Positions 1 to 9,104 of a DNA stretch of 64,000 nt are shown here, piece by piece. A program made the translations under genes and the position numbers. The number at the start of each line of letters is the position of its first letter. Position 1 is the stretch's first letter. This DNA is from Saprospiraceae bacterium (GTDB lineage Bacteria > Bacteroidota > Bacteroidia > Chitinophagales > Saprospiraceae): positions 1 to 64,000 of the forward strand of contig JANQHF010000004.1 in assembly GCA_028282725.1 (NCBI GenBank). The letters are read 5' to 3'. The notes under the pieces were generated by a model that ran no database searches, was not told the origin of the DNA, and saw only the letters and a program-made list of their open reading frames with translations.

Positions 1-180
1 CTGCTTCCAGGATGGAATCTACTAATAATCGCGTTTCCATCTCTTTGTTTTTTTGGATAACTCTAAGGTAAGCCTTTTTGTGCATTTTGAAATACACACA
101 AGAAACACTACAGGAGATTCAAAGTAACAATCGAAATAGTCCAAACGAACCAACAGCCGACCCTGCAATTTTTTGATTTT

Positions 181-540
181 TTGAAAGATAAACTCTCTGA
201 AGTAGATCAAAAAACCAAAACGAACATCCAGAACAGAGATGGTAGGAATGTTGGAATATTTGATATCCTTCTGGAAAGATTGAACGGAGCTCAAAAAGAG
301 AATCGGTATGATCCAAATGTACAAACTGCGCCTGGAAGTATTTTTGATATGTTTCACAACCAGGTAAATCAACAAAAGCAGCAAACTCAACAACCACAGC
401 AGCAGCGGGTCAAGGAATGTATTGGTGAAATAATCCGGCAATACAATCTTGATACCAGAAATTCAAATCAACAGATCTTGAATCAGATTCAAACTCAATA
501 TGTACAGGATAATAACGAGCTGGATCGAAAGTATGCTTAA
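181..540 (+). CDS. Gln-rich hypothetical protein
   Basis: Not recognised. A 119-residue, very hydrophilic product that opens with TTG. The frame stays open upstream to about position 91, so the true start is uncertain; I see no ATG in that stretch. The middle (about residues 60-80) is a glutamine-rich run followed by a helix-like, Q/N-rich C-terminal part. There is no signal peptide or membrane segment. A hairpin with a T-tract lies 60 bases past the stop on this strand, which favours this frame over the overlapping minus-strand frame, whose leucine richness is just the complement of the Gln codons. Positions 1-180 show nothing recognisable. Confidence 0.4.
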   Translation: MKDKLSEVDQKTKTNIQNRDGRNVGIFDILLERLNGAQKENRYDPNVQTAPGSIFDMFHNQVNQQKQQTQQPQQQRVKECIGEIIRQYNLDTRNSNQQILNQIQTQYVQDNNELDRKYA

Positions 541-603
541 TCTATCCATGATCTGAACAGGAAGGTCGCCAGATAAAAATCAGATTAATATTGTACTATC
601 AGG

Positions 604-630
604 ACATTCCGGGAGGGATGTTCTTTTTTT
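604..630 (+). terminator. Rho-independent terminator
   Basis: A seven-base-pair stem (ACATTCC against GGGATGT, one G-T pair) with a four-base loop is followed by TCTTTTTTT. It points rightward, so it would end the transcript of the Q-rich gene upstream. Confidence 0.6.
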
Positions 631-747
631 GTTGCCCCATGGTTAAGACCGTTCAACCCGAAATACAGACGGTTCAATGGAATGAGATTTTAATGTGAAG
701 GACAATCGACGAAGTTTGAAATATTATTCATTGAAAAATCATCAGTC

Positions 748-1158
748 ATGAAAAAATTTAAGAACTTCCTTTTACTTACAGCCATATCCATATTTTCCCT
801 TACTGTTTATGGTCAAGATGAGATAGCCATGGTGGACATCTCATCCACTCCTTCCAAAGCGGAAGTTGCTGTAAAAACCATTGACAAAGAAGGAATCAGC
901 CAGATTTCTGAATTTCTGAGAGATCGCGTTTCGTTTCCTTTCGAATCGATTTCATATGCCAATGAAATCAGGGTCAGGGTTCAGGTATCACTGGATACAG
1001 AAGGGAAGATTATTGATCGCAGGATCGTGGAATCGACCAATACGACTGTGGGTAATCGTATTTTAAAATCACTCGACCAGGTAGATTCTGTTTCTCCGAT
1101 CCTGGTGGATGGAAAACCAGTTTCTTCAACCTTCCAAATTCCCTTGATTTTCAAATAA
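748..1158 (+). CDS. Secreted TonB C-terminal-like protein
   Basis: A 136-aa protein with a clear Sec signal peptide (residues 1 to about 22, hydrophobic core LLLTAISIF, cleavage near VYGQ). The rest resembles the TonB C-terminal fold found alone in many Bacteroidota proteins: a helix (ISEFLRDRVSFP), then strands RVRVQVSLDTEGKI and a Gly-Lys-Pro-Val segment before the final strand ending in phenylalanine. There is no N-terminal transmembrane anchor or proline-rich spacer, so it cannot be a complete energy transducer; a periplasmic partner role is inferred. It has its own terminator just downstream and precedes a LytS/LytTR pair. The ATG at 748 places the signal peptide at the very N-terminus. 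Confidence 0.72.
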   Translation: MKKFKNFLLLTAISIFSLTVYGQDEIAMVDISSTPSKAEVAVKTIDKEGISQISEFLRDRVSFPFESISYANEIRVRVQVSLDTEGKIIDRRIVESTNTTVGNRILKSLDQVDSVSPILVDGKPVSSTFQIPLIFK

Positions 1159-1182
1159 TTAGGAAAGGTAAAATCGGTTATA

Positions 1183-1216
1183 AAAGAGAGATGGTGTTCG
1201 TCTCTCTTTATTTCTA
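1183..1216 (+). terminator. Terminator after TonB-C-like gene
   Basis: A perfect nine-base stem (AAAGAGAGA with TCTCTCTTT) and a nine-base loop are followed by ATTTCTATTT. It lies 24 bases after the preceding stop codon and separates that gene from the sensor kinase gene. Confidence 0.6.
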
Positions 1217-1234
1217 TTTGATATCTTGTGTGCA

Positions 1235-2287
1235 ATGCTCAGACCTTGTATAGAAAATGTAGGTTTCGATGATCGCCGGTTAATGTTGATCGGCATTCCT
1301 CTTTTATCATTGTTGATGCCGGTGCTTTTAGATCTTTCATATCATGGAGGACAATATGCCTATTGGACACATCAGGTTCCGGAATCAATGATCTTTGTTA
1401 CCGGCTTTTGGCTTTTCTTCAGATGGTTGATGATAGGGATGAGAAGGAAGTTTCCCTCAATCGGAGAAGCAACCAAGAGGATCATTCTTCAGATTGCCAT
1501 CATCCTCATCAGTGCACCCATATTAAAGCACATATTTGCCATGATCGCCTTTGGGATCATGTCCCTTTGCAATATTGAAGATCATGCGATGCCGGGAATG
1601 CTGCAGACGATGATCAGCATTTATCTCCCATCTTTTTTGATTGTTTCGATCTATGAAGCAATCTACTATTTCGTACAGTATAAGAAAGCCATAGTCGAAA
1701 GAGAAAAGCTGCAAACACTTCACGTGCAGACGGAATTGGATAATTTAAGAAACCAGATCAACCCACACTTTCTTTTCAATAGTTTGAACACATTGATGAA
1801 TCTCATACCACAGGATACCGAAGCCGCCATGAGTTTCTTGTCCAAACTGAGCAAATTCTATCGATATTCTGTAAGCACCAAAGAAGAAAAACTCATACCA
1901 CTTGCCAAAGAAATTGAATTTGCAAAATTGTATATCGATTTGTTGAAAGAGAGATTCAGGGACGCAATTAATGTGAATATTGATATTGAAAATGACCATC
2001 AATATATGATCCCGCCATTGAGTCTTCAATTACTAATTGAAAATGCTGTTAAGCACAATGTGGTTTCAAAAGAAACACCCCTTAGCGTTGAAATAATTTT
2101 TGATGATAAGGTGGGGGAACTAGTGGTAAGCAATAACGTCCAAAGAAAATTGGAATCGGTTTCTTCTACAGGTGTTGGTCTGAAAAATATTGAAAAAAGA
2201 TTCAAATATTTCACAACCCGTCCTGTAAAAATATTCAATGATCTCGAACGATTTCAGGTGAGCCTTCCTACGATTCTCATGTCCTGA
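1235..2287 (+). CDS. LytS-type sensor histidine kinase
   Basis: A membrane histidine kinase of the His_kinase (LytS/YehU) family, 350 aa from the ATG at 1235; a TTG three codons upstream is the alternative. About four membrane segments fill residues 15-150 (for example LMLIGIPLLSLLMPVLL and ILQIAIILISAPIL). The dimerisation/phosphoacceptor motif NPHFLFNSLN follows, with the conserved His near residue 178. The ATPase domain shows the N-box LLIENAVKHN and a glycine box STGVGLKNI. No extracellular sensor domain is visible, so the signal is probably read in the membrane. It lies 26 bases before a LytTR regulator gene, its evident partner. Confidence 0.93.
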   Translation: MLRPCIENVGFDDRRLMLIGIPLLSLLMPVLLDLSYHGGQYAYWTHQVPESMIFVTGFWLFFRWLMIGMRRKFPSIGEATKRIILQIAIILISAPILKHIFAMIAFGIMSLCNIEDHAMPGMLQTMISIYLPSFLIVSIYEAIYYFVQYKKAIVEREKLQTLHVQTELDNLRNQINPHFLFNSLNTLMNLIPQDTEAAMSFLSKLSKFYRYSVSTKEEKLIPLAKEIEFAKLYIDLLKERFRDAINVNIDIENDHQYMIPPLSLQLLIENAVKHNVVSKETPLSVEIIFDDKVGELVVSNNVQRKLESVSSTGVGLKNIEKRFKYFTTRPVKIFNDLERFQVSLPTILMS

Positions 2288-2313
2288 TGCTTCCGAAATT
2301 CTAAATTCAAGCA

Positions 2314-3075
2314 ATGAGAATAGTTGCAATCGAAGATGAAATAAATGCTTTTGAATACCTGGTATCATTGATCCACCGGGTAGAACCCAATTCAGAAGTG
2401 TGCGCGCATCTCGAAAGCATACGATCTGCCGTCAACTATTTTGAACAAAACAATGACTATGACCTGATCTTCATGGACATTCAAATCGCAGACGGCCTGA
2501 GTTTTGAAATCTTTAATCACGTCTCAATCAAGAAACCGGTCATTTTCACTACTGCTTATGACGAATACGCTATCGACGCTTTTAAAGTGCATAGTGTTGA
2601 TTATCTCTTAAAACCAATACATTTCGAAGACCTGAAAAGTAGCATTCACAAGTATCGTGAAATGTATGCTCGTCAGGAAGTAGTCGTATCCCAGGATTTG
2701 GTCAGTGCATTCAACCAGATCTCCAGACCCAGGAAGAACCGCTGTCTTGTTAAGAAGGGGGGACATTTTGAATATGTGAATGTGCCTGATATCGCTTTTG
2801 TAAATTCAGAGGATAGCATTACTTTTTTACATACGCTGAATGGCAACCGCTACATTTATTCCAAAACGGTGGAACAGTTATTCCAGGAATTGGATACTGA
2901 TGTATTTTTCCAAATTAACAGGAGTCAAATTATAAACATTAATGCTATTCGGGAAATTCATCCATTTCTGAATCAAAGACTCAAAATTATTTTAAACGGA
3001 CCTAAAGGAGACGACTATGACCTCGTCGTAAGCCGGAAGCGGACGCCCCCCTTCAAAAACTGGATAGACCGATAA
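2314..3075 (+). CDS. LytTR-family response regulator
   Basis: A DNA-binding response regulator of 253 aa. An N-terminal receiver domain shows the acidic pair (IEDE), the phospho-acceptor Asp near residue 55 (FMDIQIADG), the conserved T (FTTAYDEYAI) and the Lys in YLLKPIHF. After a short linker comes a LytTR DNA-binding domain (about residues 145-250) with the typical FFQINRSQIININAI segment. It is encoded just behind its kinase and probably cotranscribed. Targets are unknown; the next genes run the other way. Confidence 0.95.
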   Translation: MRIVAIEDEINAFEYLVSLIHRVEPNSEVCAHLESIRSAVNYFEQNNDYDLIFMDIQIADGLSFEIFNHVSIKKPVIFTTAYDEYAIDAFKVHSVDYLLKPIHFEDLKSSIHKYREMYARQEVVVSQDLVSAFNQISRPRKNRCLVKKGGHFEYVNVPDIAFVNSEDSITFLHTLNGNRYIYSKTVEQLFQELDTDVFFQINRSQIININAIREIHPFLNQRLKIILNGPKGDDYDLVVSRKRTPPFKNWIDR

Positions 3076-3079
3076 TTGA

Positions 3080-3250
3080 TCAGGAGAGGAATCTGTCCCG
3101 CAATCGATACTTTGAAGTCGCAATAAGTACCAGACCTATTACACCCAAAGCAATCCTTCCGCTGATGGAATACATATCATAGACCATAAATCCGGCACTT
3201 AGCATGCAAAGTACCAGACCGATATAAAATTTCAGCATTGAAGGTTTCAT
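3080..3250 (-). CDS. Small two-helix membrane protein
   Basis: A 56-aa reading frame on the minus strand, from ATG at 3250 to TGA at 3080. It reads MKPSMLKFYIGLVLCMLSAG, then a short polar turn, then a second helix (RIALGVIGLVLIAT) and a basic tail (SKYRLRDRF): two transmembrane helices joined by a tight loop. It lies only 19 bases past the neighbouring small membrane protein gene and follows the formate dehydrogenase genes on the same strand, so it may be the last gene of that operon. Family not recognised. A link to formate oxidation is inferred only from position. Confidence 0.55.
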   Translation of the reverse strand: MKPSMLKFYIGLVLCMLSAGFMVYDMYSISGRIALGVIGLVLIATSKYRLRDRFLS

Positions 3251-3269
3251 AGCATTAGAATTTTAAGGA

Positions 3270-3611
3270 TCATTTGATAAAATAGATGATGATCAGAATG
3301 ATAAATAGAATCGTATAGATGATGATACTATTCCTTGCCAACCAATTTGGAGGGTAGATATCAAAGTTGTCACGGACATCGTCCGCATACCTCCTGGCAA
3401 TTGGAGTCAACGGGCAAGTCCAGTTGTTCACATACAATATGATACATTCCAGACCGATTAAAGTCATACCAATCCAAAACAAAATCCCGATTTGCCCTGT
3501 CCAGGAGGTGTAAAACATATATGCCAGGGTTACATTGTAAAACAACCAGATCAAAGTATGTAAGGGTTTTACAAAAACCAATTTGTGCGTGTCCGGAATA
3601 TGTTCGGTCAT
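3270..3611 (-). CDS. Small membrane protein, DUF2784-like
   Basis: A 113-aa membrane protein with three or four hydrophobic helices. The segment LYVNNWTCPLTPIARRY recalls the CPLTP signature I know from DUF2784 membrane proteins, so I suggest that relationship with moderate confidence. It starts only three bases beyond the stop of the formate dehydrogenase alpha-subunit gene, which strongly suggests cotranscription. It could anchor or assist the dehydrogenase at the membrane, but no heme or quinone ligand pattern is evident. The function is an inference from neighbourhood. Confidence 0.65.
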   Translation of the reverse strand: MTEHIPDTHKLVFVKPLHTLIWLFYNVTLAYMFYTSWTGQIGILFWIGMTLIGLECIILYVNNWTCPLTPIARRYADDVRDNFDIYPPNWLARNSIIIYTILFIILIIIYFIK

Positions 3612-3614
3612 CTT

Positions 3615-6323
3615 TCAAATTGTTTCGCTCACTAAAGGCTCAATATTGACTGCCACAACCTTATATTCAGGACAATCTGCTTCGGTATCCAGTACATCAC
3701 TGGTGATCTTGTTGATCAGGATATCAGGAAAATGAAAAGTAGTGCTTAGAATACCCGGCTTTACCTCATCTGTAACTTTTACCCGGATTTTTGTGAAACC
3801 CCTGGCTGAACTGATCATGACCTCTTCGTTGTCCCTGATTTCTTTCTTTTTAGCGTCTATTGCATTGATGAGGAGTAGATCTTCGCTGAGCAAGACCGAG
3901 TCTGCAGTACGTCGTGTCATACTTCCACTGTTATAATGTGACAAAGACCGATTGGTCGTCAGAATGAATGGAAATTCTTCGCTGTGTTCGACAATTTCAG
4001 GGGATTCTTCGAAAGCCACAAAGTGAAATTTTCCCTTCCCTCTTTTGAAAGTATCCGTATGCAATATCTGGGTATCTTTTCCATCTGCCTCAACCGGCCA
4101 TTGCTTTCCATTTTTACCAAGAGTTGACCAGGAGACACCCTTGAAGAAAGGCACAACCCTTGCGATTTCGTCCAGGACCCAACCGGGATGGTAGTCGGGT
4201 TGTTTGAAGCCTAACCAATTCATAATGTCCACAATGATCTGGCCATCTGGCTTGGTTCCTTTAATTGGTTCTATGACCTGTTGTACTTTCTGGATTCTCC
4301 TTTCACCATTGGTGAACGTTCCATTTTTTTCAAAAAAGGAAGATGCAGGAAAGACCACATCGGCATAACGTGATGTTTCAGACATAAATAATTCCTGCAC
4401 GATGAGCAGATCCAATTTTTCGATAGCTTGAATCACCTTTCCTGAATTGGGCTCGGTTTGGACGACATCTTCTCCCATGATCCAAAGTGCTTTCAATTCG
4501 CCATTCAGTGCTGCATCAAACATCCGGGGGATAGTCAATCCCGGACCTCCCGGCATTACTACCGCATACACGTCCTCATATGTTTTTCTGTTCCGTGCAT
4601 CGGAAATATTCAAATATCCCGGGCCTTGATTAGGTTGTACCCCCATGTCAGCGGCTCCCTGGACATTATTTTGTCCGCGAAGTGGGTTTACTCCTGACCC
4701 GGGCTTGCCAATATTGCCGGTGATCATGGCAAGATTAGCAATTAAGGTGACGGCCTTGGTCCCTTGCAGGTGTTCCGTGACACCGAGTCCATGAAAACAC
4801 ATAGCTCTTTGTGATTGGGCATAGAGTCTGGCAGCCTTTTTCACCAAATCTGTTGAGACACCACAAATCCTTGACATCTCATTCATGTCTAATGTCATAA
4901 TACTTTTGCGAAATGAGTCGTATCCCTCGCAACGTGACCTTATAAATTCATCATCTTCCATTCCCTCTTCCAGGATATAGAAGAGCATCATGTTGAGCAA
5001 TGCAATATTAGTTCCCGGTCTGAGTGCCAGATGAATATCGGCATGACGTGCCAGATCGGTCTTTCGTGGGTCTGCAACGATCATCGGTGTCCCGCGAATC
5101 GCTGCTTGTTTCATCTTCGCCCCGGTCACCGGATGCGCGTTGGTGGGGTTCGCTCCTATAATCAGGATGCAATCCGTCTTCCACAGGTCTTCGATGGAAT
5201 TTGTCGCAGCTCCTGTACCAAATGCGCGTTGCATTCCGACCGCTGTTGGTGCGTGACAAATGCGGGCACAGCCGTCAATATTATTAGTGCCAATGACAGC
5301 GCGCATCATTTTTTGCATGAGATAGTTTTCTTCATTGGTGCACCGTGCTGAGGATATACCTGCGATAGCATCAGGGCCGTATTCCTTTGTAATGTCTTGT
5401 AACTTTTCGGTGACCAGGGTATAAGCTTCTTCCCAGGTGGCGGGTTCAAGAGTTCCATTTCTTTTAATCAATGGCTGTCGCAAACGATCCTTATGATTGT
5501 AAAATTGAAAAGCATACTTCCCCTTGACACAGGTATGACCTTGATTTGCAGCAGCATCAGCGGGTGCTGAAATACTCAATATCTCGTCATCCAGAGTATA
5601 CACGTTCAGGTTACAACCGACTCCACAATAGGTGCAAACCGTCCTCGTGACTCGATCAGCCTGGGTTCGGGATGGGGCAAAGACATCTGAAATCGCAGAT
5701 GTAGGGCAAACTTCAGCACATGCACCGCATGCTACACAGGACGATTTGATGAATGTGGTATCATTGTCTTTGATGATATAACTGTCAAAACCACGACCTG
5801 CCATGCTCAACACAAATTCACCCTGGATCTCATCACATGCCCTGATACACAGTTGACAGTTGATACACTTACTCAGATCCGAAGTGAGATAAGGATGGGA
5901 CTCGTCCTTCGGGTAATGTTGGTGATTGGCTCCGTTCGGATAACGTATGCGATCCAGTCCCACTTGAGCAACGACTGATTGCAATGTACATTGACCATTG
6001 ACAGAACAAGTGAGGCAATCCGGAGGATGGTCCGTAAGGACTAATTCCAAAATATTCTTCCTCAGTTTTTGAATCCCCGGCGCATTGGGGTAGATCCGGT
6101 CGCCGGTTTGGACCAAAGTATGACAGGATGCGACTGTCTTATTCCGACCATCCCGGGAAAGATCAACTGTGCACAGTCGACAAGAACCACCTGGAGTAAT
6201 ATTTGGGTCGTCACAAAGGGTAGGAATGTAAGCTGCACCTTTGTGCCGGGTGACAAAGTTCAGAATGCTGTCGCCCGTTTCAAAGCTATATTCAAGATCA
6301 TTTATATATGCAGTCTGGCTCAT
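3615..6323 (-). CDS. fdhA: Formate dehydrogenase alpha subunit
   Basis: The catalytic subunit of a cytoplasmic, probably NAD-linked formate dehydrogenase (formate to CO2). Its 902 aa follow the NuoG-like order. A plant-type 2Fe-2S domain (Cys 37, 48, 51, 67) is followed by a His/Cys cluster (HPPDCLTC, then C112). Next come two ferredoxin 4Fe-4S motifs (CINCQLCIRAC and CVACGACAEVC), then the molybdopterin oxidoreductase with its own cluster (C230, C233, C237, C265). The Mo/W ligand is Cys356, followed by His357 (ARICHAPT), so this is a Cys enzyme, not a selenoprotein. The C-terminal part is the molydopterin dinucleotide-binding domain. The partner subunit is encoded 13 bases upstream and a formate channel is divergent, which fits formate oxidation well. 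No cofactor-insertion gene (fdhD) is seen in the window. Confidence 0.95.
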   Translation of the reverse strand: MSQTAYINDLEYSFETGDSILNFVTRHKGAAYIPTLCDDPNITPGGSCRLCTVDLSRDGRNKTVASCHTLVQTGDRIYPNAPGIQKLRKNILELVLTDHPPDCLTCSVNGQCTLQSVVAQVGLDRIRYPNGANHQHYPKDESHPYLTSDLSKCINCQLCIRACDEIQGEFVLSMAGRGFDSYIIKDNDTTFIKSSCVACGACAEVCPTSAISDVFAPSRTQADRVTRTVCTYCGVGCNLNVYTLDDEILSISAPADAAANQGHTCVKGKYAFQFYNHKDRLRQPLIKRNGTLEPATWEEAYTLVTEKLQDITKEYGPDAIAGISSARCTNEENYLMQKMMRAVIGTNNIDGCARICHAPTAVGMQRAFGTGAATNSIEDLWKTDCILIIGANPTNAHPVTGAKMKQAAIRGTPMIVADPRKTDLARHADIHLALRPGTNIALLNMMLFYILEEGMEDDEFIRSRCEGYDSFRKSIMTLDMNEMSRICGVSTDLVKKAARLYAQSQRAMCFHGLGVTEHLQGTKAVTLIANLAMITGNIGKPGSGVNPLRGQNNVQGAADMGVQPNQGPGYLNISDARNRKTYEDVYAVVMPGGPGLTIPRMFDAALNGELKALWIMGEDVVQTEPNSGKVIQAIEKLDLLIVQELFMSETSRYADVVFPASSFFEKNGTFTNGERRIQKVQQVIEPIKGTKPDGQIIVDIMNWLGFKQPDYHPGWVLDEIARVVPFFKGVSWSTLGKNGKQWPVEADGKDTQILHTDTFKRGKGKFHFVAFEESPEIVEHSEEFPFILTTNRSLSHYNSGSMTRRTADSVLLSEDLLLINAIDAKKKEIRDNEEVMISSARGFTKIRVKVTDEVKPGILSTTFHFPDILINKITSDVLDTEADCPEYKVVAVNIEPLVSETI

Positions 6324-6336
6324 TTACAGTGTCCAT

Positions 6337-8067
6337 TCAATTTTGCAAAAAATAGGGCTTTAGTTCATCTTGAAAATATTTTAGAATGTTCTTGACTGCC
6401 GGCGGAAGCCCGGAGCCCAATCCACATAAAGATCCTAGCTGCATAGTTCCCAATAAATCCTCGAATAATTCCAGATCTATTCCTTGATGCTCTTCTATAG
6501 CACTTGTAAGCAACTCTCTTCCTCTTTGACTGCCCAATCGGCATGGAAAACATTTGCCGCAGGATTCATGAGCGGTGAATTGAAACAAATGCTCTAAATA
6601 TCGAATCATCGGAAATGACTCCGGGATACATACTACACTGGCGTGACCTAATATGAACCCTTCTTTTTCGAAAGATTCAAAATCAAGGGTCAGATCGCTC
6701 CATTTTCCTCTTGGAATGACACCCCCAAGTGGGCCACCTATGTGGAGTGCTTTTACAGGCTCTCTAAAACCTTGTCCAATGGTATCAATCAATGTATTGA
6801 GCGGAGTTCCCATTTCAATTTCAAAGACTCCGGGATTCTTGAAATAACCGTCGAGACAAACGAGTTTGGTGCCCGTTGATCCATTGGTGCCGATGTTCCT
6901 AAACTGATCTCCACCTTCTTGAATAATAAAGGGTAGACAAGCAAGGGTCTCGACATTATTTACAAGGGTAGGGCAACCGTAGAGTCCGTATTCTGTCGGA
7001 AAAGGTGGACGGATCCGAACTTCAGGACGTTGTCCTTCAATAGAATTCAATAAGGCGGTTTCTTCTCCACAGATATAAGAACCAGCACCCTTGATAATTT
7101 TAAATTCAAATGGCCAGGCTCCTCGCTGCTCTTCATACGCCCGGATTCCCTCTTCAATGATTTGGATGGCTTCGGGATATTCTCCACGTATATAAAGAAT
7201 GCCTCGATCTGCACCGACGGTAAAACCACAAATCAGCATTCCGTGCAGTACGGAATGAGGAAGCCGCTCCAGGAGGAATCTGTCGGAATAGGAACCCGGA
7301 TCCCCCTCATCTGCATTGCAGATGATATACTTTTGTGTTCCGTTTGCATCTTTGCAGGTCTCCATCTTCAATCCCATAGGAAAACCTGCACCACCTCTGC
7401 CTCGTAGTTTGGATTGAATCACCTGCTGCAAAGTATGTTGAGGTCCTGTTTGTTGCAGTTTTTTAAAAAGAGCCGAATAGGACCATTGAGAGCCCGGCTC
7501 TCTGACAAAGACGCAAGTCGGACTGAAGGAGGTAAATTGGATCTGTTTGGAAGGGGTGAAGCTATGATCTGCATCAATGATTTCTTCGAGCTGACTGATA
7601 GCAGTACCCGAATAATTATGGTTGTTAATCTGAAATGCCGCATTTTCATAACATCTGCCAATGCAACAAACATCGCCGATTTCTTCCTGGTCAAAGTGCT
7701 TACTCAATCCGTCAATTACCTGCTCTTGTGTGCCTGCCGTCATACAGGCTGATCCATTACAGACGAAGGCTTTTTTGTTGAGATTTTCTTTTTTGAGAAA
7801 GTCGTAGAATGAGGAAGAACCGGTAATGTTCGCACTACCGACTAAAAATTCTTTGTGCAACCGGACGGCTTCTCTTTGGCCCTCATCGCGACTGAACTTT
7901 TGAATTTTCTCAAACAGGTTTTCAGACAGGCCCTTTTTTGCAAGGAGATGAGTGAGATTTTTTGACATGCCGTTCTTCGTTCGGGGATAAAAGTTCAATC
8001 GCAATGTATTTGCCTCGGTGTCTTTTTCTGATGACCAAGGTGCAGGGCTCCTGATGATCTTAATCAT
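6337..8067 (-). CDS. Formate dehydrogenase NuoE/NuoF-like subunit
   Basis: The NAD-reducing subunit of the formate dehydrogenase. An N-terminal thioredoxin-like 2Fe-2S domain of the NuoE kind (CNGSACMT, then CCIGRC, Cys near 103, 108, 135, 139) is fused to a NuoF-like flavoprotein. The latter has RGRGGAGFP and CNADEGDPG for FMN, GAGSYICGEETAL for NADH, an SLBB-like stretch, and a 4Fe-4S motif ESCGKCFPCRLG near the end. Electrons should pass from the alpha subunit to NAD+. Start choice is open: ATG at 8067 leaves only 60 bases to the divergent focA start, while ATG at 7969 (MSKNLTHLLAKKG) removes a poorly family-like stretch of 33 residues and leaves room for promoters. Confidence 0.93.
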   Translation of the reverse strand: MIKIIRSPAPWSSEKDTEANTLRLNFYPRTKNGMSKNLTHLLAKKGLSENLFEKIQKFSRDEGQREAVRLHKEFLVGSANITGSSSFYDFLKKENLNKKAFVCNGSACMTAGTQEQVIDGLSKHFDQEEIGDVCCIGRCYENAAFQINNHNYSGTAISQLEEIIDADHSFTPSKQIQFTSFSPTCVFVREPGSQWSYSALFKKLQQTGPQHTLQQVIQSKLRGRGGAGFPMGLKMETCKDANGTQKYIICNADEGDPGSYSDRFLLERLPHSVLHGMLICGFTVGADRGILYIRGEYPEAIQIIEEGIRAYEEQRGAWPFEFKIIKGAGSYICGEETALLNSIEGQRPEVRIRPPFPTEYGLYGCPTLVNNVETLACLPFIIQEGGDQFRNIGTNGSTGTKLVCLDGYFKNPGVFEIEMGTPLNTLIDTIGQGFREPVKALHIGGPLGGVIPRGKWSDLTLDFESFEKEGFILGHASVVCIPESFPMIRYLEHLFQFTAHESCGKCFPCRLGSQRGRELLTSAIEEHQGIDLELFEDLLGTMQLGSLCGLGSGLPPAVKNILKYFQDELKPYFLQN

Positions 8068-8127
8068 CAGGCAATCAGGACCTCCGCGGTAATTTTAGTG
8101 ATCATAAAATAGAACGATCTCCTGCCT

Positions 8128-9009
8128 ATGTCCTCAAATAATAATGAACTGATCAATCGAAACATAGATGGTCTCCTTCCTCCTGAAATGGCTATAAAAG
8201 CAGAGGACGTAGGTGTCAACAAGGTCAATCTGAACCCATTGAGTATGCTGGGACTCGCCATCCTTGCAGGTGCTTTTATCGCCTTAGGATCCATTTTTTA
8301 TACAACGGTGACTGCAGGACTTGGAGATCACTGGCCTTTTGGAATGGTCAAGTTGATTGGAGGATTGGTCTTTTGCCTTGGGCTCATTCTCGTGATTGTG
8401 GCGGGTGCCGAACTTTTCACTGGTAATGCCTTGATCATTATGGCCTGGGCCGGACGGAAGATCTCCACGCGCAAATTATTGCACAATTGGGGATTGGTCT
8501 ATATCGGAAATTTCATCGGATCGGGCATCACCGTTGTCTTGATGCTCATTACCAGGCAATATATGTTTAACCAGGGCAAGATCGGAGAGCACATGCTGGA
8601 TATTGCACATTCCAAGTGTCAATTGGATTTTCTCCAGGCGATTGCATTGGGAATCATGTGCAATGCTTTGGTATGCCTGGCCGTCTGGCTTTGCTTCAGT
8701 GCCCGGACAGCTACCGACAAGATCTTAGCGATCATTTTCCCCATCACCGCATTCGTTGCCGCCGGCTTCGAACACAGCATCGCCAATATGTATTTTATTC
8801 CTGCAGGATTGATTCTGAAAATGACGGCTTCACCGGAGTTTTGGGAATTGATCAATGCCGGCGCAATGGACTATGTTCGACTCAACTGGAGCAATTTTGT
8901 CTTCAAAAATCTCATACCTGTGACCATTGGTAATATCATCGGGGGAGGATTGCTCGTCGGTGTAGTCTATTGGTTTATTTATCGACGGCCTATGAAAGGC
9001 TCGTCTTAG
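8128..9009 (+). CDS. focA: Formate/nitrite channel (FNT family)
   Basis: A 293-aa membrane channel of the FocA/NirC family with six hydrophobic helices. Family hallmarks include AGAFIALGS in helix 1 and the GAELFTGNALIIMAWAGRK segment with the broken helix and Asn. Later come the FIGSG and NALVCLAVWL stretches and, near the end, VTIGNIIGGGLLVG. It is transcribed away from the formate dehydrogenase genes, which supports formate as the substrate (import for oxidation, or release). The sequence alone cannot exclude nitrite. The N-terminal 45 residues are hydrophilic, as in other FNT channels. Confidence 0.93.
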   Translation: MSSNNNELINRNIDGLLPPEMAIKAEDVGVNKVNLNPLSMLGLAILAGAFIALGSIFYTTVTAGLGDHWPFGMVKLIGGLVFCLGLILVIVAGAELFTGNALIIMAWAGRKISTRKLLHNWGLVYIGNFIGSGITVVLMLITRQYMFNQGKIGEHMLDIAHSKCQLDFLQAIALGIMCNALVCLAVWLCFSARTATDKILAIIFPITAFVAAGFEHSIANMYFIPAGLILKMTASPEFWELINAGAMDYVRLNWSNFVFKNLIPVTIGNIIGGGLLVGVVYWFIYRRPMKGSS

Positions 9010-9104
9010 GTCAGAATCCAAGTTTTCATGAATTAACTTATGTTTAGGAATAACCTGCTTATTAAGCGAAGGATAGATACATAAGTAGCATTTTACTGGA
9101 TGAA

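Noticed and set aside
22..441. Minus-strand frame of 139 aa with a leucine-rich membrane-like stretch
   Set aside because: The Leu run is the complement of a Gln-rich run in the plus-strand frame, which has a terminator in its own direction.
5008..5351. Overlapping frames on both strands in the formate dehydrogenase alpha gene
   Set aside because: Shadow frames; the alpha-subunit motifs run without a break through the region.
3615..6323. Selenoprotein formate dehydrogenase
   Set aside because: The metal-ligand position (residue 356) is an ordinary Cys codon and there is no in-frame TGA.
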